NCBI GenBank assembly: GCA_018268785.1 | Contig: JAFDVY010000001.1 | Coordinates: forward strand, 62,001 to 126,000 | Source: Acidobacteriota bacterium | GTDB taxonomy: Bacteria > Acidobacteriota > Terriglobia > Acidiferrales > UBA7541 | DNA: 64,000 nucleotides | Direction: 5' to 3' | In this document: one piece after another, positions 51,670 through 60,623 of the stretch | Position numbering within the stretch: the stretch's first letter is position 1 | Layout of the letters: every line of letters starts with the position of its first letter | The notes under the pieces: model-generated | Databases searched by the model: none | Told to the model about the DNA's origin: nothing | The model's input: only the letters and a program-made list of their open reading frames with translations | Program-made: the position numbers and the translations under genes

Positions 51670-53247
51670 ATGAATCCTGAAAAAGCCGTGCGCCGTTCGC
51701 GCGCTATTCTGCTCGTTTCGTTATTTGTCTTCGGTTCTGGCTCGCAAATCGTTGCGCAAGGGCAAGGAACAAGAAACGCCAAGCACACGGTGCAAAACGG
51801 TGACCGGCAGGGTGAACTTCAACTCGCGGCCGCGCGCAAAAATCCGCTTCAACTTCGCCAATTTCTGAAAAAAATGCCGAAAGGCGCTGATTTGCACTAC
51901 CACTTGAGTGGAGGAGTGTATGCCGAGTCGTTTATTCGCGCCGCGGTGGAAGACGGCCTCTGTGTGGAAACGAAAAAGATGGCATTTACAAAATGCTCCA
52001 CGGCCGATAACGACAAATCCATCGTCCCGGCAGGCGACGCATACAAAAATCAGGCGCTCTACGATCAATTGATCAACGCCTTCTCGATGCGCAGCTTTGT
52101 TCCGTTCGCCAGCGTGTCGGCCCACGACCATTTCTTTGATTCGTTTGCAAAGTTCGGGGGCACGAACGCGTCGCACAAAGCGGAATGGGTCGACGAAGCG
52201 GCGGCGCGCGCCGCCGCGCAGAACGAACAATACATGGAGTTGATGGAAACTCCCGATTTTTCAATTGCTGCAAAAGCCGCAGGGGAAGTTGGGTGGAAAG
52301 ACGACTTCAAAGAACTCCGCGATTCGCTGATGGAACTCGGATTGGGCGAAAACGTCAAAGCCGCAACGAGTCACCTTGATGAAATCGAGAAAAAACGGCG
52401 TGAAATTGAGCATTGCGGCGAAGCAAGCGCTGCGGATGCCTGCAAAGTGGATGTGAGATTCATCTACCAAATCCTGCGCGGATTCCCGAAAGAGATTGTT
52501 TTTGCGCAAACGCTGCTTGGCTTTGAAGTGGCAGCGTCTGATCCCGAGCGTGTGGTTGGATTGAACCTTGTAATGCCCGAAGATGGCTACATTTCCATGC
52601 GCGACTATGCCCTCCAGATGAAGATGGTCAAATACCTGCACGGCGTCTACCCGAATGTCCACATCACTCTGCACGCAGGCGAATTGGCCTACGGACTCGT
52701 GCCGCCGGATGGGTTGTGCTGCCACATTCGACTCGCTGTGGAAGCGGGAGCGGAACGTATCGGTCACGGCGTGGACATCATGTACGAAGACCGCCCCCAC
52801 GAATTGCTCAAAGAAATGGCGGCGAAACACGTGATGACGGAAATCAATCTAACCAGCAACGATCTGATCCTCGGAGTTAGCGGAAAAAATCATCCGTTCC
52901 CTTTGTACCGGATGTTTGGAGTGCCCGTGGCGCTTTCCACCGACGATGAAGGCGTTTCGCGCATTGATCTCACGAATGAATATGTTCGCGCCGTGGAAAC
53001 TTACGATCTAAAGTACTCGGACTTGAAGAAAATAATTCGCACGGGGCTCGAACATGCGTTTTTGCCTGGAAAGAGTTTGTGGGAAAAGCGGGACGAATTC
53101 ACCAAGCCGGGCGTGGAATGTGCCAAAGATGTGCCGGGAAGCGAAAAACAAACAAAAGCCTGCTCTGACTTTCTTAAAGCAAACGAAAAAGCACGACAAC
53201 AATGGGAACTTGAACGCAGATTCCGCAAATTCGAATCTGAATTCTGA
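51670..53247 (+). CDS. Exported adenosine-deaminase-family protein (ADGF-like)
   Basis: A 525-residue protein from ATG 51670 with GAGGT upstream, in-frame codons back to 51433 overlapping gdhA. The signal peptide covers residues about 1-29. Metal and catalytic sites are present: ADLHYHLSGGVY (HxH), NVHITLHAGELAYG (His and Glu), GAERIGHGVDIM (His) and VALSTDDEGVSR (Asp-Asp). An N-terminal extension and large size match secreted ADGF/CECR1-type deaminases. Conversion of adenosine or a related nucleoside to inosine in the periplasm is likely. Confidence 0.9.
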   Translation: MNPEKAVRRSRAILLVSLFVFGSGSQIVAQGQGTRNAKHTVQNGDRQGELQLAAARKNPLQLRQFLKKMPKGADLHYHLSGGVYAESFIRAAVEDGLCVETKKMAFTKCSTADNDKSIVPAGDAYKNQALYDQLINAFSMRSFVPFASVSAHDHFFDSFAKFGGTNASHKAEWVDEAAARAAAQNEQYMELMETPDFSIAAKAAGEVGWKDDFKELRDSLMELGLGENVKAATSHLDEIEKKRREIEHCGEASAADACKVDVRFIYQILRGFPKEIVFAQTLLGFEVAASDPERVVGLNLVMPEDGYISMRDYALQMKMVKYLHGVYPNVHITLHAGELAYGLVPPDGLCCHIRLAVEAGAERIGHGVDIMYEDRPHELLKEMAAKHVMTEINLTSNDLILGVSGKNHPFPLYRMFGVPVALSTDDEGVSRIDLTNEYVRAVETYDLKYSDLKKIIRTGLEHAFLPGKSLWEKRDEFTKPGVECAKDVPGSEKQTKACSDFLKANEKARQQWELERRFRKFESEF

Positions 53248-53361
53248 AATTCTCCGGACTTCTTAAACATCGTTCGACAAAACTTCGCTACTCTCTTCGT
53301 TTTGCGAATCGAAATCACAAAAGTTTTTCTTGCGCCACACCATGCGTGCGCGTAAATTCTG

Positions 53362-53411
53362 AATTGCCGGTACGCTTCCGCGGGTTGCGGAGCGGAACCG
53401 GCAATTTTCTT
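53362..53411 (+). terminator. Long hairpin between the deaminase and thiD genes
   Basis: AATTGCCGGT pairs with ACCGGCAATT (10 bp), continuing after a small internal loop into CGC-TCCGC / GCGGA-GCG, with loop GGGTT, then TTTCTTCC. It could terminate the deaminase transcript or form part of the thiD 5' leader, whose start is 31 bases on. Confidence 0.65.
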
Positions 53412-53436
53412 CCTTAATCGAGGGCAAGAACGCACG

Positions 53437-54315
53437 ATGAGTACGAACGGACATGGAGCGCCTCCGATTTTGCTGACCATCGCCGGATTCGATCCGAGCT
53501 GTGGCGCAGGTACAGTGGCGGATTTGAAGACGTTTGCGGCACATGGTTGCTACGGAGTGGCGGCGATTACGTCCATGACCGTTCAAAACACGCTTGGTGT
53601 GGAAGCCGTACACAATACGCCAGGCGCGGAGCTGCGGGAACAACTCGAAGTACTCGCCAAAGATTGTGAAATTGCGGCTGTAAAAATCGGGATGCTGGGA
53701 AATCGCGGAAATGCGGCGGCCGTGGGCGAATTTCTGGATGCCCACAAGTTCGCGCATGTTGTTCATGACCCAGTGATGAAGTCTTCCTCTGGAACTGAGC
53801 TGCTGGACGCCGGAGGGATAAAATATGTTGCGGCGGAATTGCTAAAACGTTCCAGCGTGATTACGCCGAACATACCGGAAGCGGAAATTTTGACCGGAAT
53901 GGAGATTAAAGACGTTACTGCGATGGAAGCCGCGGCCAGGAAAATCATAGAGATGGGCGCGAAAGCCGTCATCGTCAAGGGCGGTCACATGGAGCGTGCC
54001 GTGGACGTGTTGTTTGACGGAAATGAAATGGTGCAGCTGGGCGGCGACAAGGTTAAAACGGAAAACACGCACGGTACCGGCTGCACCTTTGCTTCCGCGC
54101 TTGCCGCGCAGTTGGCTGCCGGCCGCACTCTCGTCGAAGCAGCCACCCTGGCCAAAGCGTACGTGACAAAAGCGATCGAAAAAGGCTACCCCATCGGCAA
54201 AGGCAGGATTCCGTTAGACCATTTTTATCGTTTAAAGATCGAACCGCTCGCCCGCGGCACGCACGAGCTGCCGAATCACGGCATGCATCCGCCAGCGGAA
54301 CCTGCCGCGCACTAA
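53437..54315 (+). CDS. thiD: Hydroxymethylpyrimidine/phosphomethylpyrimidine kinase
   Basis: A 292-residue ribokinase-fold enzyme of thiamine biosynthesis that phosphorylates HMP and then HMP-P. Motifs are LTIAGFDPSCGAGTVADLKT, VVHDPVMKSSSGTELL, ITPNIPEAEILTG, IVKGGHM and the anion hole with catalytic Asp/Cys region TENTHGTGCTFASALAA. It carries about 20 extra C-terminal residues (ARGTHELPNHGMHPPAEPAA). Some members are pyridoxal kinases, but the pattern fits ThiD. No thi box riboswitch was recognised upstream and no other thi gene is nearby. Confidence 0.93.
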   Translation: MSTNGHGAPPILLTIAGFDPSCGAGTVADLKTFAAHGCYGVAAITSMTVQNTLGVEAVHNTPGAELREQLEVLAKDCEIAAVKIGMLGNRGNAAAVGEFLDAHKFAHVVHDPVMKSSSGTELLDAGGIKYVAAELLKRSSVITPNIPEAEILTGMEIKDVTAMEAAARKIIEMGAKAVIVKGGHMERAVDVLFDGNEMVQLGGDKVKTENTHGTGCTFASALAAQLAAGRTLVEAATLAKAYVTKAIEKGYPIGKGRIPLDHFYRLKIEPLARGTHELPNHGMHPPAEPAAH

Positions 54316-54338
54316 ATTTCGAGCCAGTATTATTCGCT

Positions 54339-55613
54339 CTATCTTTTGTAGACGATTTTGCCTGCAACGATAGTCGCCATTGGCCCGCCCTTGAATGTCC
54401 TGCCGTCAAACGGCGAGTTGCGGGACTTGCTCGGTGAATCCTTCACGTCGTATTTCCATTCTTGTGTCGTTGAAAAAAGTGTGATGTCCGCCGGCTGTCC
54501 CACCGCCAGTTTTCTTTCTTTTCCCAGCACGCGAGCCGGCCCCGTCGTGAACAGCTCCACCAACCTCAGCAACGAAATCTTTCCCGTGTGAACGAGCCGT
54601 TCCAGAGTCAGCCCAATTGCCGTTTCGAAGCCAAGAATCCCAAAGGGCGCCCGGTCAAATTCAACGTCTTTGATTGCTGGTTCATGCGGCGCATGATCCG
54701 TTGCAATCGCATCCACAGCCCCGTCCGCAAGCCCCGCAATCAAAGCCTCACGATCTTCACGCGATGCCAGCGGCGGGTTCATCTTGAAGCGCGAATCGTA
54801 CTGAACGTCCTCATCAATCAGCGTGAAATGGTGCGGCGTGACTTCGCAGGTGACACGCAAGCCGCGCGATTTGGCCCAGCGTACTTGGTCCAGCGACGAT
54901 TTTGCCGAAAGATGCGCTACGTGAAGCCGCCCGCCAGTGAGTTCCGCAATTTGTACATCGCGCGCCACGCAGACGGATTCTGCCGCGCCGGGCATCCCGC
55001 GCAGCCCCAGACGCGTTGATGTAACTCCTTCGCGCATTACGGCGCCCGCGGCGAGCGAAACATCCTCCGAATGTTCAATCACCGGCAAATCGAGCGAATT
55101 GCAGTAGTCCATCACCTGCCGCGCAAGCCGCGCCGTAGCAATCGGCTTTCCATCGTCGCTAACGGCAACAATCCCCGCTTCTTTCATTGCAGCAATTTCA
55201 GCAATTGCTTCGCCCTTGCTTTCCACGCTTGCGGCGCCAATTGGCCAGACGCGCGTTGCCCCGACGGAGCGCGCCTTATCCACGATAAACCGCGTGATGG
55301 ATGCGTTGTCATGAACCGGTTTTGTATTCGGCATGCAACAAACCGCCGTAAATCCGCCCCGTGCTGCCGATTTCGTTCCCGTTTCTATCGTTTCGGAAGA
55401 CTCCTGTCCGGGCTCGCGCAGATGAACGTGCATGTCGATAAATCCAGGAGCGACAATAAGGCCGGAGGCGTCAATAACCTGCACGTCTTTCAGAGAAGAG
55501 AATTTCCCGGGCGTGCCGACTTCCTTGATCACCTCGCCGTCTATTAAAATATCCATCGCGGCATCTGTTTTCGACGCGGGATCAATAACGCGGCCATTTC
55601 GAATCAGCAGCAT
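54339..55613 (-). CDS. pyrC: Dihydroorotase
   Basis: A 424-residue zinc amidohydrolase closing N-carbamoyl-aspartate to dihydroorotate, third step of pyrimidine synthesis. The class I (PyrC/AllB-like) pattern is clear: VAPGFIDMHVHLREPGQES (HxH), the region AARGGFTAVCCMPNTKP with the carbamylated Lys replaced by the class variant, HSEDVSLAAG, HVAHLSAKSS and ATDHAPHEPAIKD (Asp). ATG 55613 follows the pyrB stop by one base, so the genes are translationally coupled. Confidence 0.95.
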   Translation of the reverse strand: MLLIRNGRVIDPASKTDAAMDILIDGEVIKEVGTPGKFSSLKDVQVIDASGLIVAPGFIDMHVHLREPGQESSETIETGTKSAARGGFTAVCCMPNTKPVHDNASITRFIVDKARSVGATRVWPIGAASVESKGEAIAEIAAMKEAGIVAVSDDGKPIATARLARQVMDYCNSLDLPVIEHSEDVSLAAGAVMREGVTSTRLGLRGMPGAAESVCVARDVQIAELTGGRLHVAHLSAKSSLDQVRWAKSRGLRVTCEVTPHHFTLIDEDVQYDSRFKMNPPLASREDREALIAGLADGAVDAIATDHAPHEPAIKDVEFDRAPFGILGFETAIGLTLERLVHTGKISLLRLVELFTTGPARVLGKERKLAVGQPADITLFSTTQEWKYDVKDSPSKSRNSPFDGRTFKGGPMATIVAGKIVYKR

Positions 55614-55614
55614 G

Positions 55615-56631
55615 CTAGGAATCCTTCTTTGCGGGAACTCTGTCCGTCGCGCGGCGATTGTGTTCAACGGGGACTTGCAGAGCCGGATGAGAACCGTCTT
55701 CGGCCGCCCCAGTTACGAGCAGATACAAGATCGCCATGCGCACCGCGACACCGTTGGTCACTTGTTCCAGCACACAGGATTGCGGCCCGTCCGCGACCTC
55801 GGGCGCAATTTCGATTCCCCGGTTCATCGGGCCCGGATGCAGCACAATCGCGTCGGGCTTCGCCCTCTTCAATCGTTCAGCATTCAACTGATACCCAAGG
55901 ATGTAATCATTCGGCGAGATCGAAGGTTCATGCAGCCGCTCTGTTTGCACGCGCAGCATGATGATGACGTCCGCACCTTCCAGCGCTTCCTCAATTCGAT
56001 ACACGCATCGAACCGGCGTTCCAGCAGCAATTTTCTCCAATTCGCGCGGAACCCACATGGAAGGCCCGCACAGCGTGAAGCGGCAGCCGAATTTGCCAAG
56101 CAAATGAATGTTGGAGCGAGCCACTCGGCTGTGCTGCAAATCGCCAAGAATGGTGACGTTCAGGTTGTTGATCGTTCCTTTGCGATCGCGAATTGTGAGC
56201 GCGTCCAGCAATCCCTGCGAAGGATGCTCATGCGTGCCGTCGCCCGCGTTGATCACGGGAATGTCGAGATGCCTCGCAACGTAGTGTGGCGCGCCTGAAG
56301 CGGAATGTCGCATAACCAAACAATCCGGTTTCATCGCATTCAAGTTGAAAGCGGTATCCAGTAAAGTCTCGCCCTTTTTCAGGCTGGACGCTTCTGCCTG
56401 CAGATTCATCGTGTCCGCGCCAAGCCGGGAAGCCGCGGTACCAAAGCTGATTCGCGTTCGAGTGGAATTTTCGAAAAATGCAAGCGCCACGGTCTTCCCA
56501 CGCAAAGTGGCCAATTTTTTTAACGGATGCCGCTGAATTTCCTGAAACGGCTTGCTTTGATCGAGAAGAAAAGTGAGTTCGTCCGCGGAGAGCGGTTCCA
56601 AAGCCAGGAGATCGCGAAAACGGGGCGTCAC
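55615..56631 (-). CDS. pyrB: Aspartate carbamoyltransferase catalytic subunit
   Basis: A 338-residue enzyme making N-carbamoyl-aspartate. The carbamoyl-phosphate site is FENSTRTRISFGTAASRLG, the aspartate site is in MRVQTERLH, and HPGPMNRGIEI near the C-terminus is diagnostic. The reading frame is open further upstream but overlaps pyrR, so GTG 56631 (VTPRFRDLLALEPLS) is taken as start. It leaves a 34-base gap after pyrR. No pyrI regulatory chain is present, so control may come from PyrR. Confidence 0.94.
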   Translation of the reverse strand: MTPRFRDLLALEPLSADELTFLLDQSKPFQEIQRHPLKKLATLRGKTVALAFFENSTRTRISFGTAASRLGADTMNLQAEASSLKKGETLLDTAFNLNAMKPDCLVMRHSASGAPHYVARHLDIPVINAGDGTHEHPSQGLLDALTIRDRKGTINNLNVTILGDLQHSRVARSNIHLLGKFGCRFTLCGPSMWVPRELEKIAAGTPVRCVYRIEEALEGADVIIMLRVQTERLHEPSISPNDYILGYQLNAERLKRAKPDAIVLHPGPMNRGIEIAPEVADGPQSCVLEQVTNGVAVRMAILYLLVTGAAEDGSHPALQVPVEHNRRATDRVPAKKDS

Positions 56632-56665
56632 ATTGCGTCCGGCAAAAACCTCATTTGTAATACCA

Positions 56666-57214
56666 TCATTCCTTGCGGTCCACGAGCATGACGCGTTCCT
56701 CGTTGTCAATTTCGCGGAGCCGCACTTCAACAATTTCCGTGTCGCTCGTCTGAATGTTGCGGCCGACGTACTGTGCCTCAATCGGCATTTCACGGTGGCC
56801 GCGGTCAATCAAAACGCAGAGCGAAACCCGCCGTGGCCGGCCAAGATCGAAAAGCCCGTTCATCGCAGCTCTGATTGTCCGGCCCGTGTAAAGCACATCA
56901 TCCACCAGGACCAGGTCCATGTCATCCACGTCAAACTTGATATCGGAAGACTGCAGAACGGCCTGCGGGGCGACTTTGGAAAGATCGTCGCGATACAGAG
57001 TTATGTCCAGGATACCCACCGGCACATCTACGCCATCAATTCCTCGCATGGCCTGTGCGATGCGCTGAGCCAGAGGCACCCCGCGCCGCCGGATTCCGAT
57101 CAGCGCCAGATGCTTTGTCCCGCCGCTTTTCTCCACAATTTCGTGTGCCACGCGCTGAAGCGTGCGGTCGATTTCCGCCGCAGACATAATCTGACCCTTT
57201 TCAACGATTGGCAT
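56666..57214 (-). CDS. pyrR: PyrR bifunctional pyr regulator / uracil phosphoribosyltransferase
   Basis: A 182-residue PRTase-fold protein that in many bacteria binds pyr mRNA when UMP is high and also makes UMP from uracil and PRPP. The PRPP site is MDLVLVDDVLYTGRTIRAAM, with LALIGIRRRGVPLAQRI upstream and RGHREMPIEAQYVGRN downstream. It heads pyrR-pyrB-pyrC. ATG 57214 lies only about ten bases after an extended -10, so the mRNA may be almost leaderless. Confidence 0.94.
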   Translation of the reverse strand: MPIVEKGQIMSAAEIDRTLQRVAHEIVEKSGGTKHLALIGIRRRGVPLAQRIAQAMRGIDGVDVPVGILDITLYRDDLSKVAPQAVLQSSDIKFDVDDMDLVLVDDVLYTGRTIRAAMNGLFDLGRPRRVSLCVLIDRGHREMPIEAQYVGRNIQTSDTEIVEVRLREIDNEERVMLVDRKE

Positions 57215-57224
57215 ACCGGGTGGG

Positions 57225-57233
57225 ATTTTAGCA
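57225..57233 (-). promoter_or_regulatory. Extended -10 promoter of pyrR
   Basis: The minus strand reads TGCTAAAAT (57233-57225), an extended -10 with no good -35. The transcript would begin near 57218, four bases before the pyrR ATG. Confidence 0.5.
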
Positions 57234-57340
57234 CAGAGCGCCCTCACGCGCGGCTGCGCTGCTATTGCTCACACTTGGATAGGCATTCCATGCACTGCCC
57301 GCATGATAGACTTCGCAGTTCCGTTCGTGGAGAAAATTAC

Positions 57341-59089
57341 ATGAAAAAGCGCGCAACAATAATTCTCGTGACTGCGACCCTGTTGTTTCTCACCAATGCC
57401 GTGGCACAACTGCCCGTCAAGACCGTAACTCCCGCTACCTCGAAAACAACTTCAAGAGCCTCGAGCAGTCCGGCAGGTTCTGCTCATCCGAAGCTCGTCG
57501 TAATGATTGTTGTGGACCAAATGCGCGCAGACTACGTGGACAAATTCCGCGGACAATGGACTTCCGGCCTGAAGCGCTTGGTAGAGCAAGGAGCATGGTT
57601 TCGAGAGGCCGCCTATCCTTACGCCGCGACTGAAACCTGCGTAGGCCATGCGACTATATCCACCGGCGCGCTTCCGGCGACGAGCGGAATCGTTGCAAAT
57701 GCGTGGTGGGATCGCGATTCGCAAAAGACCGTTACTTGCACCGCCGATCCAAACGCGAAAAACTCAGGCTACGGAGGAATTGCGACAAAAGGCGGCGACA
57801 GCGCTTGGCGCCTAAATGTCCCCACCTTCACGGACGAACTTCGATTCCAAAGTGGCGCCGCCACCCGGGTCATCACATTTTCGCTCAAAGCCCGCTCGGC
57901 AATCATGCTCGGTGGGCACAAAGCTGACGCGGCAACTTGGGTGGATGGAGGAGGCTTGGTAACTTCCAGTGTCTACGGGACACTCCCTTTTCTCGATGAG
58001 TACGCAAAGGTTCATCCGATCAAAGGGGACTTCGGAAAAACCTGGACGCTCTCTCTGCCCGAAAGTGGGTACAAGTACGACGAAAAGGCGACCGGAGCCG
58101 TTGCGCCTGGCGGTTGGGACTTGTCTTTTCCTCATCCATTGCGCGGCACAAGCGCAAACAACGAGCCTGACGATACGTTCTATTTTCAATGGAGCACCAG
58201 CCCCTACGCGGACACCTACCTGACGAAGCTCGCGGAAACTGCGATTGACCAGCTTGGCCTGGGCAAGGGCGGAGGAATCGACTATCTGGGCGTCAGTTAT
58301 TCCTCACCCGACTATGTCGGACACGCCTTTGGTCCGCGTAGTTGGGAAATCCAGGACACTTATGTTCGCCTCGACAAGGATTTGGGGGAACTGTTGGCGC
58401 ACCTCGATGCAAGAGTCGGAGCCGGGAATTATGTCGTGGCGTTGAGCGCGGATCATGGCGTCGTGCCCGTTCCGGAAGATATGCAGAAAACAGGTGTCAA
58501 TGCAGGCGTTTTGCATATGCCTGACGTTCAATCAAGAGTTGAAGAGGCATTGAAATCGTTCAATTTCACAGCACCTGCCGTCGCTCAGATTGCCAGTACT
58601 GATTTGTATTTCACCACGGACACTTACGACAAATTGAAAAGCGAGCCTGCCACGATGAAAGCGGTGCTCGATGCAATTCGCAGTGTCCCGGGCGTGGCCA
58701 ATGTTTATAGAGCGGAAGAATTGACGGATCGTCCGGCAACAAGAAGCCTGATTCGCGCCGCTGAATCCGCCAGTTATTTCCCCGGGCGAAGCGGCGATCT
58801 GCTGATCGTTCCGCGGCCTTACTGGCTTGCTACTTCCGGTTCCAGCAACAAGCCCCGCGGCTACGGCACCGGCCACGGCACTCCTTACTACTATGACCAG
58901 CATGTGCCCATCATCTTTATGGGTTGGGGAATTCAGCGCGGCGAATACTTTGGCGCGATAACGCCGGCCGATATTGCTCCCACGCTTGCGTCCCTCTGCG
59001 GAATCACGCTCGGAACTCATGACGGCCGCATATTAAGCGAAGCGCTTACAAAGAAAACTATTCCTGCAAAGACTGCTGCGGCTCAATAG
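57341..59089 (+). CDS. Exported alkaline-phosphatase-superfamily hydrolase (PafA-like)
   Basis: A 582-residue protein starting at ATG 57341 behind GTGGAG; the frame is open far upstream, but that part is antisense to pyrR/pyrB. The signal peptide covers residues 1-22. The superfamily core has VVMIVVDQMRADYVD (Asp), YAATETCVGHATISTG (Thr nucleophile), SYSSPDYVGHAFG (Asp, His), VALSADHGVVPV (Asp-His) and GTGHGTPYYYD (His). The sequence is closest in style to large periplasmic phosphate-insensitive phosphatases of the PafA type. Phosphate-monoester substrates are likely. Confidence 0.9.
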   Translation: MKKRATIILVTATLLFLTNAVAQLPVKTVTPATSKTTSRASSSPAGSAHPKLVVMIVVDQMRADYVDKFRGQWTSGLKRLVEQGAWFREAAYPYAATETCVGHATISTGALPATSGIVANAWWDRDSQKTVTCTADPNAKNSGYGGIATKGGDSAWRLNVPTFTDELRFQSGAATRVITFSLKARSAIMLGGHKADAATWVDGGGLVTSSVYGTLPFLDEYAKVHPIKGDFGKTWTLSLPESGYKYDEKATGAVAPGGWDLSFPHPLRGTSANNEPDDTFYFQWSTSPYADTYLTKLAETAIDQLGLGKGGGIDYLGVSYSSPDYVGHAFGPRSWEIQDTYVRLDKDLGELLAHLDARVGAGNYVVALSADHGVVPVPEDMQKTGVNAGVLHMPDVQSRVEEALKSFNFTAPAVAQIASTDLYFTTDTYDKLKSEPATMKAVLDAIRSVPGVANVYRAEELTDRPATRSLIRAAESASYFPGRSGDLLIVPRPYWLATSGSSNKPRGYGTGHGTPYYYDQHVPIIFMGWGIQRGEYFGAITPADIAPTLASLCGITLGTHDGRILSEALTKKTIPAKTAAAQ

Positions 59090-59145
59090 GATTACGGCGG
59101 CAAAAAACAGCGTGAATGAGCGCTTCGTGATATTCTTTCACCGAA

Positions 59146-60111
59146 GTGAATCCTGCCGACGCCGTACCACGCGGCCAATCTCTGGCCGATGTCGACCTGA
59201 GCGTAAGCGTTGGAACGCTACGCCTGAGAAATCCCATTCTTGCCGCCAGTGGAACCTTCGGCTATGGGCTCGAGTTCGCCCATCTGGTGAATCTCGAAGC
59301 CTTGGGCGGCTTCGTAACAAAGGGTCTCTCTCTTGAGCCGATCGAAGGGGCTCCAGCTCCGCGAGTTTGTGAGACTCCCTCTGGGATGCTCAACGCGATT
59401 GGCCTGCAAAACGTAGGCGTAAAGGCCTTCGTGGCCGAAAAACTCCCGGTACTGCGAAAAATCGATACAGCCGTCGTAGTCAATGTCTTTGGCTACTCCA
59501 TCGAAGACTATATCGAGGTGATCCGGGTCCTCGAGGGCGAGGACGGCATGGCAGCCTATGAACTAAACATCTCTTGCCCCAATGTCAAAAAAGGCGGCAT
59601 ACAGTTCGGCAGCGACCCTAGCCTGGTTGCGGAGGTCGTATCAGCTGCCCGTAAAGTGGCCGTCAAGAGACCCCTTTGGGTTAAGCTCTCGCCCCTCGTT
59701 ACAGACATTAGACTTATCGCCAAGACCGCCGTTGAGGCGGGAGCGGACGCCCTGACGGTGGCAAACACCTATCCAGCAATGGCACTCGATTCTCACTCCG
59801 GGAAGTCGAAGCTGGGCAACAAAACCGGGGGCCTTTCAGGCCCAGCCATTAAACCCATTACTCTCCGTCTGGTCTGGGAAACGTTTCAAGCTGTCAAAGC
59901 ACCAATTATCGGCCTTGGCGGCATAGAATCGGCTTCCGACGTGCTTGAATATCTGTCGGTGGGTGCGACTTCCGTACAGGTAGGAACGGCCAGCTTTACT
60001 GACCCTAAGGCCAGTGAGCACATCGTGAAGGCACTCCCGAAGGCATTTTTTAACGTTAAAGCGTTTACTGTCAATCAGATACGTGGCAAATTTCATGCAG
60101 AAAATCATTGA
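59146..60111 (+). CDS. pyrD: Dihydroorotate dehydrogenase, class 1B catalytic subunit
   Basis: A 321-residue FMN enzyme oxidising dihydroorotate to orotate. ILAASGTFGYGLEF, NAIGLQNVGVKAF, catalytic Cys in ELNISCPNVKKGG, KLSPLVTDI, GGLSGPAIKPITLRLVWE and GLGGIESASDVLEYLSVGA are characteristic of class 1, and the Cys makes it PyrD type 1. Class 1B normally works with the flavin/Fe-S subunit PyrK, which is not adjacent. GTG 59146 is the only sensible start. Confidence 0.94.
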   Translation: MNPADAVPRGQSLADVDLSVSVGTLRLRNPILAASGTFGYGLEFAHLVNLEALGGFVTKGLSLEPIEGAPAPRVCETPSGMLNAIGLQNVGVKAFVAEKLPVLRKIDTAVVVNVFGYSIEDYIEVIRVLEGEDGMAAYELNISCPNVKKGGIQFGSDPSLVAEVVSAARKVAVKRPLWVKLSPLVTDIRLIAKTAVEAGADALTVANTYPAMALDSHSGKSKLGNKTGGLSGPAIKPITLRLVWETFQAVKAPIIGLGGIESASDVLEYLSVGATSVQVGTASFTDPKASEHIVKALPKAFFNVKAFTVNQIRGKFHAENH

Positions 60112-60136
60112 CAAAACACCTGTACGATGCTACACT
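60108..60136 (+). promoter_or_regulatory. Strong sigma70 promoter of the rlpA-like gene
   Basis: TTGACA (60108-60113), a 17-base spacer and TACACT (60131-60136) preceded by TGC, an extended -10. The -35 overlaps the last codons of pyrD. The start would be near 60143, 26 bases before the ATG, and the transcript probably continues into pyrF. Confidence 0.75.
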
Positions 60137-60168
60137 TTTTTGGAAGTTTGTAGCAAAAACACAACACT

Positions 60169-60594
60169 ATGAGACGACCACTCTTCATGATCTGGGCTGC
60201 GGTTCGCTGGGTGCCGCTGATGTTTCTCATCGCCCCTGCTATGGAAGCCCCACTGGTTGCGCACCTGAGCGAGCCAGCCAAGCCGATTAAGACCTGGACC
60301 GGCAACGCCAGTTGGTATGGGCCGGGCTTTGATGGAAAGACGACGGCTAATGGCGAGAAGTTCGATTGCGAAGCTCTTACAGCCGCTCATCCTAACCTGC
60401 CTTTTGGTTCGGTCATCCGGGTCGTAAACCCCCGGAACGGTAAGTTTGAACTAGTACGTATCAATGACCGAGGTCCCTATCAAGAGGGGCGCGAAATTGA
60501 TGTATCCTACCGCGTAGCCCGGAAGATCGGGCTGATTCATTCCGGCGTTAACCAGGTTCGTCTGGAGCTGCTGGAAGTTCCAAAAAAGCGCTGA
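60169..60594 (+). CDS. RlpA-family double-psi beta-barrel protein
   Basis: A 141-residue exported protein of the RlpA family. The N-terminal hydrophobic stretch (MIWAAVRWVPLMFLIAPAM) is a signal peptide or anchor. The barrel has GNASWYGPGFDGKTTANGE, CEALTAAHPNLPFGSVIRVV and VRINDRGPYQEGREIDVSY, including the Asp of the lytic-transglycosylase-like site. There is no SPOR domain. RlpA proteins cut naked glycan strands or act in septation. It sits between pyrD and pyrF. Confidence 0.9.
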   Translation: MRRPLFMIWAAVRWVPLMFLIAPAMEAPLVAHLSEPAKPIKTWTGNASWYGPGFDGKTTANGEKFDCEALTAAHPNLPFGSVIRVVNPRNGKFELVRINDRGPYQEGREIDVSYRVARKIGLIHSGVNQVRLELLEVPKKR

Positions 60595-60623
60595 CCCCGC
60601 GCGATGGTCGGGGTCACAAACAA

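Noticed and set aside
53248-53436. TPP riboswitch before thiD
   Set aside because: The leader forms a long hairpin, but the conserved thi box sequence (CUGAGA and related blocks) is not there.
56573-57340. Upstream extension of the phosphatase ORF at 57341
   Set aside because: The extra 256 codons are antisense to pyrR and pyrB. ATG 57341 has a ribosome site and a signal peptide.
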